Position numbers and translations under genes: made by a program. A model generated the notes under the pieces. The model did no database searches. It was not told the origin of the DNA and saw only the letters and a program-made list of their open reading frames with translations. 33,569 nt of DNA from Vicinamibacterales bacterium (lineage in GTDB: Bacteria; Acidobacteriota; Vicinamibacteria; Vicinamibacterales; JAMQPK01): positions 1 through 33,569 of the forward strand of contig JAMQPK010000090.1 of the NCBI GenBank assembly GCA_023717525.1. The letters run 5' to 3'. Positions 31,832 through 33,569 of this stretch are shown here, piece after piece; position 1 is the first letter of the stretch; each line of letters opens with the position of its first letter.

Positions 31832-33197
31832 GGATGTCCTTCACGATTTCTCCAGACACGTCGGTGAGGCGGAAATCGCGGCCCGAGTACCGGTAGATCA
31901 GCTTGGTGTGATCCATGCCGAGCTGGTTGAGCAGTGTGGCATGCAGGTCGTGGATCGACACGCGGTTCTGCTCGGCCTTGAAGCCGAACTCATCGGTCGC
32001 GCCGTACGCGATGCCGCCCTTGAATCCGCCTCCCGCCACGAACATCGTGAAGCCGTACGGATTGTGGTCGCGGCCGGAGCCGCTCTCTGACACCGGCGTG
32101 CGGCCGAACTCGCCGCCCCACACCACCAGCGTTTCGTCCAGCTTGCCGCGCCGTTTCAAATCGCGGATGAGCGCGGCGGCCGCCTGATCCATGTCCGGGC
32201 AGCGCTTGCGCAGGTTGTCGTTGACGTCCCGATGGTCATCCCAGATCTGGCCGCCCGGATAGTCCACGTTGACGAAGCGCACGCCGGCTTCCACCAGGCG
32301 ACGCGCCAGCAGACAACCGGTGCCGAAGACCGTGTTGCCGTATTCATCGCGGATGCTCTGCGGTTCGTTCCGGATGTCGAATAGATCCAGCGCCTCGAAC
32401 TGCATGCGATACGCGGTCTCCATCGACTTGATGCGGCCTTCGAGGAACTGATCGGTCCCGAATCCCTTCGAGTAGTTCTGGTTCAGTTCCGCCAGCGCGT
32501 CCATGTCCGTCCGCTGTGAAGTGGCGTCCACTTTCTTGTTGCGCAGATTCGGGATGATTTTTTCCGGGTCCGGGTCGTTGACCGGGAACCCCACCCCCTG
32601 ATACTCGGACGGAAGAAATCCCGATCGCGTCTGCGGTCCGCCGGCGTTGCCAAGAGCCACGAAGGCCGGAAGATTCTGGTTCTCCGTACCCAACCCGTAG
32701 GTGACCCACGAACCGGTGGACGGGCGTGTGGCCAGGACGCTGCCGGTGTGGAACAACGCACGCGCCGGCGTGTGCGTAGGGTTGAACGTGTACATCGATC
32801 GGATCACGCACACATCGTCTATGACGCTGGCTATCTGCGGCAGCAGTTCGCTCACTTCAACGCCGTTGCGTCCGTATCGCTTGAACTCGAATGGCGATGG
32901 CATCAATCCGGCCGTGGTGCGCTCGGTGCGCAAGTCGACGGCACTCGGACGCTGCCCGGCGTACTTGAACAGCGCCGGCTTGGGATCGAACATGTCGATC
33001 TGCGAAGGCCCGCCATTCAGATAAATCATGATGACGTGCTTCGCCTTGGCCGCCAGCGCCGGGCCCGCGTAGTTGCCGAGCCCCGCGGCGTGAAGATCTC
33101 CTCGCGAGAGACCCGCAAAGGCGCCAGCCAGGCCCATCATCCCGAGGCCGCCGCCGAGCGCCTCGAGCATTTCCCGTCGTGAGAGCTTGATCCTCAT
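31824..33197 (-). CDS. DUF1501 family protein (exported, sulfatase-like fold)
   Basis: A 457-residue protein of a family abundant in Planctomycetes and Acidobacteria, of unknown function. The N-terminus KLSRREMLEALGGGLGMMGLAGAFAG is a Tat signal (S-R-R-x-M-L). Motifs: KHVIMIYLNGGPSQIDMFDPKP, NPTHTPARALFHTG, VNVDYPGGQIWDDH, VWGGEFGRTPV, GRDHNPYGFTMF and GGFKGGIAYGATDEFG. These follow the alkaline-phosphatase/sulfatase-type layout, with Asp and His positions that could bind metal. ATG 33197 overlaps the upstream stop (ATGA). Family members are nearly always paired with DUF1553 proteins, as here, and the pair is thought to act on complex extracellular substrates, though unproven. Confidence 0.92.
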   Translation of the reverse strand: MRIKLSRREMLEALGGGLGMMGLAGAFAGLSRGDLHAAGLGNYAGPALAAKAKHVIMIYLNGGPSQIDMFDPKPALFKYAGQRPSAVDLRTERTTAGLMPSPFEFKRYGRNGVEVSELLPQIASVIDDVCVIRSMYTFNPTHTPARALFHTGSVLATRPSTGSWVTYGLGTENQNLPAFVALGNAGGPQTRSGFLPSEYQGVGFPVNDPDPEKIIPNLRNKKVDATSQRTDMDALAELNQNYSKGFGTDQFLEGRIKSMETAYRMQFEALDLFDIRNEPQSIRDEYGNTVFGTGCLLARRLVEAGVRFVNVDYPGGQIWDDHRDVNDNLRKRCPDMDQAAAALIRDLKRRGKLDETLVVWGGEFGRTPVSESGSGRDHNPYGFTMFVAGGGFKGGIAYGATDEFGFKAEQNRVSIHDLHATLLNQLGMDHTKLIYRYSGRDFRLTDVSGEIVKDILA

Positions 33198-33569
33198 GGA
33201 AGAAAGATCTCCTCGTTGGTCGAGAGCAACACTTGCGCGAAGCGCGTCAGCGTGCCTTTTTGCAGATACGCCAGGGCGCTTTTCATCTCTGCCTCCGTGG
33301 GATTGCGGGCCAGAATCTTCCGGTACAGCACGGCCACCTGCTCCGCGTCGCCGGTCACCCCGCTTGACGCTGATGCGGACGCGGCCGCCGCTTCGGCGAG
33401 ATTCTGGATGAACGCGCCGTTCATCAGGAAAATCTGCTGCAGGGTTGAGGTGGTGACGTCACGTCCAGGAGCGGTTTGCGTCGCCTCGGGGAAATCAAAC
33501 AGCGCCAGCACTTGCGCGGAGCGCGCGCGACTGACGCGGCCGTAGATCGATCGTCTGTAGTACGTGTCC
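33194..33569 (-). CDS. DUF1553 family protein, C-terminal end (cut by window edge)
   Basis: Only the last 124 residues or so are inside the window; the frame is open to base 33569. The opening residues YYRRSIYGRVSRARSAQ followed by LALFDFPEA match the conserved C-terminal block of DUF1553 proteins (planctomycete cytochrome C-like PSD family), then TSTLQQIFLMNGAFIQNLAE, RKILARNPTEAEMKSAL and LLSTNEEIFLP. The ending resembles the family C-terminus, where NxEFLY-like segments occur. The missing part should carry the DUF1549 domain and often a cytochrome c. The stop overlaps the DUF1501 start by 4 bases, so the two are coupled. Confidence 0.88.
   Translation of the reverse strand, partial: DTYYRRSIYGRVSRARSAQVLALFDFPEATQTAPGRDVTTSTLQQIFLMNGAFIQNLAEAAAASASASSGVTGDAEQVAVLYRKILARNPTEAEMKSALAYLQKGTLTRFAQVLLSTNEEIFLP

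Overview
The window looks like chromosomal DNA of a GC-rich, Gram-negative, respiring soil-type bacterium. The best guess is Acidobacteriota (Vicinamibacteria-like). This rests on gene content: a DUF1501/DUF1553 pair with mono-haem cytochromes, a PQQ alcohol dehydrogenase, HEAT plus PQQ-type propeller proteins, many exported proteins ending their signal peptide in A-Q, and abundant short intergenic repeats. No 16S rRNA is present, so the assignment is inference. There are no phage, IS, CRISPR, rRNA or ordinary tRNA genes. The one structural RNA gene is a complete tmRNA (20778-21136).

Layout. 1-2661 (+): 3' part of rny (RNase Y), a perfect 23-bp inverted repeat, thiL, and a 3D-domain cell-wall protein. 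2677-6266 (-): two half-transporters of a heterodimeric ABC exporter with one degenerate ATP site. 6311-7229 (+): promoter and an outer-membrane beta-barrel protein, converging on a PLP aminotransferase (-), followed by a Slt70-like lytic transglycosylase and two small exported proteins (-). 11588-13580: a PQQ alcohol dehydrogenase with a lanthanide-type Asp pair, bracketed by two 7-bp-period inverted repeats. 13592-15991 (-): a coiled-coil membrane protein, an exported esterase coupled to a cytochrome c, and a zinc-ribbon protein.

16313-20752 (+) is a tight operon: aspartase, an exported small protein, a DASS dicarboxylate transporter and an exported L-asparaginase. Together they would deamidate asparagine outside the cytoplasm, move C4 acids across the membrane and turn aspartate into fumarate. 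The tmRNA follows directly. 21217-24985 (-): a dienelactone-hydrolase-family protein, then a DinB-like protein followed by a HEAT/beta-propeller protein.

25032-30630 (+) is the most interesting cluster. It holds a class II ketose-bisphosphate aldolase, a CbbY-like HAD phosphatase, DhaL and DhaK (an ATP-type dihydroxyacetone-kinase pair without the PTS subunit DhaM), a membrane-anchored TAXI solute-binding protein, and a 292-residue Gly/Ala-rich amphipathic-repeat protein that I cannot assign. The first four genes overlap by 4 bp each. 30642-33569 (-) is a second tight operon: DUF1553 (cut by the window edge), DUF1501 and two cytochromes c, probably exported redox proteins.

A recurrent theme is short repeats with a 7-bp period. 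They lie in both inter-domain linkers and the spacer of the ABC exporter, and as inverted repeats on both sides of the PQQ dehydrogenase. A CTCTGTG-type dispersed motif occurs at three loci.
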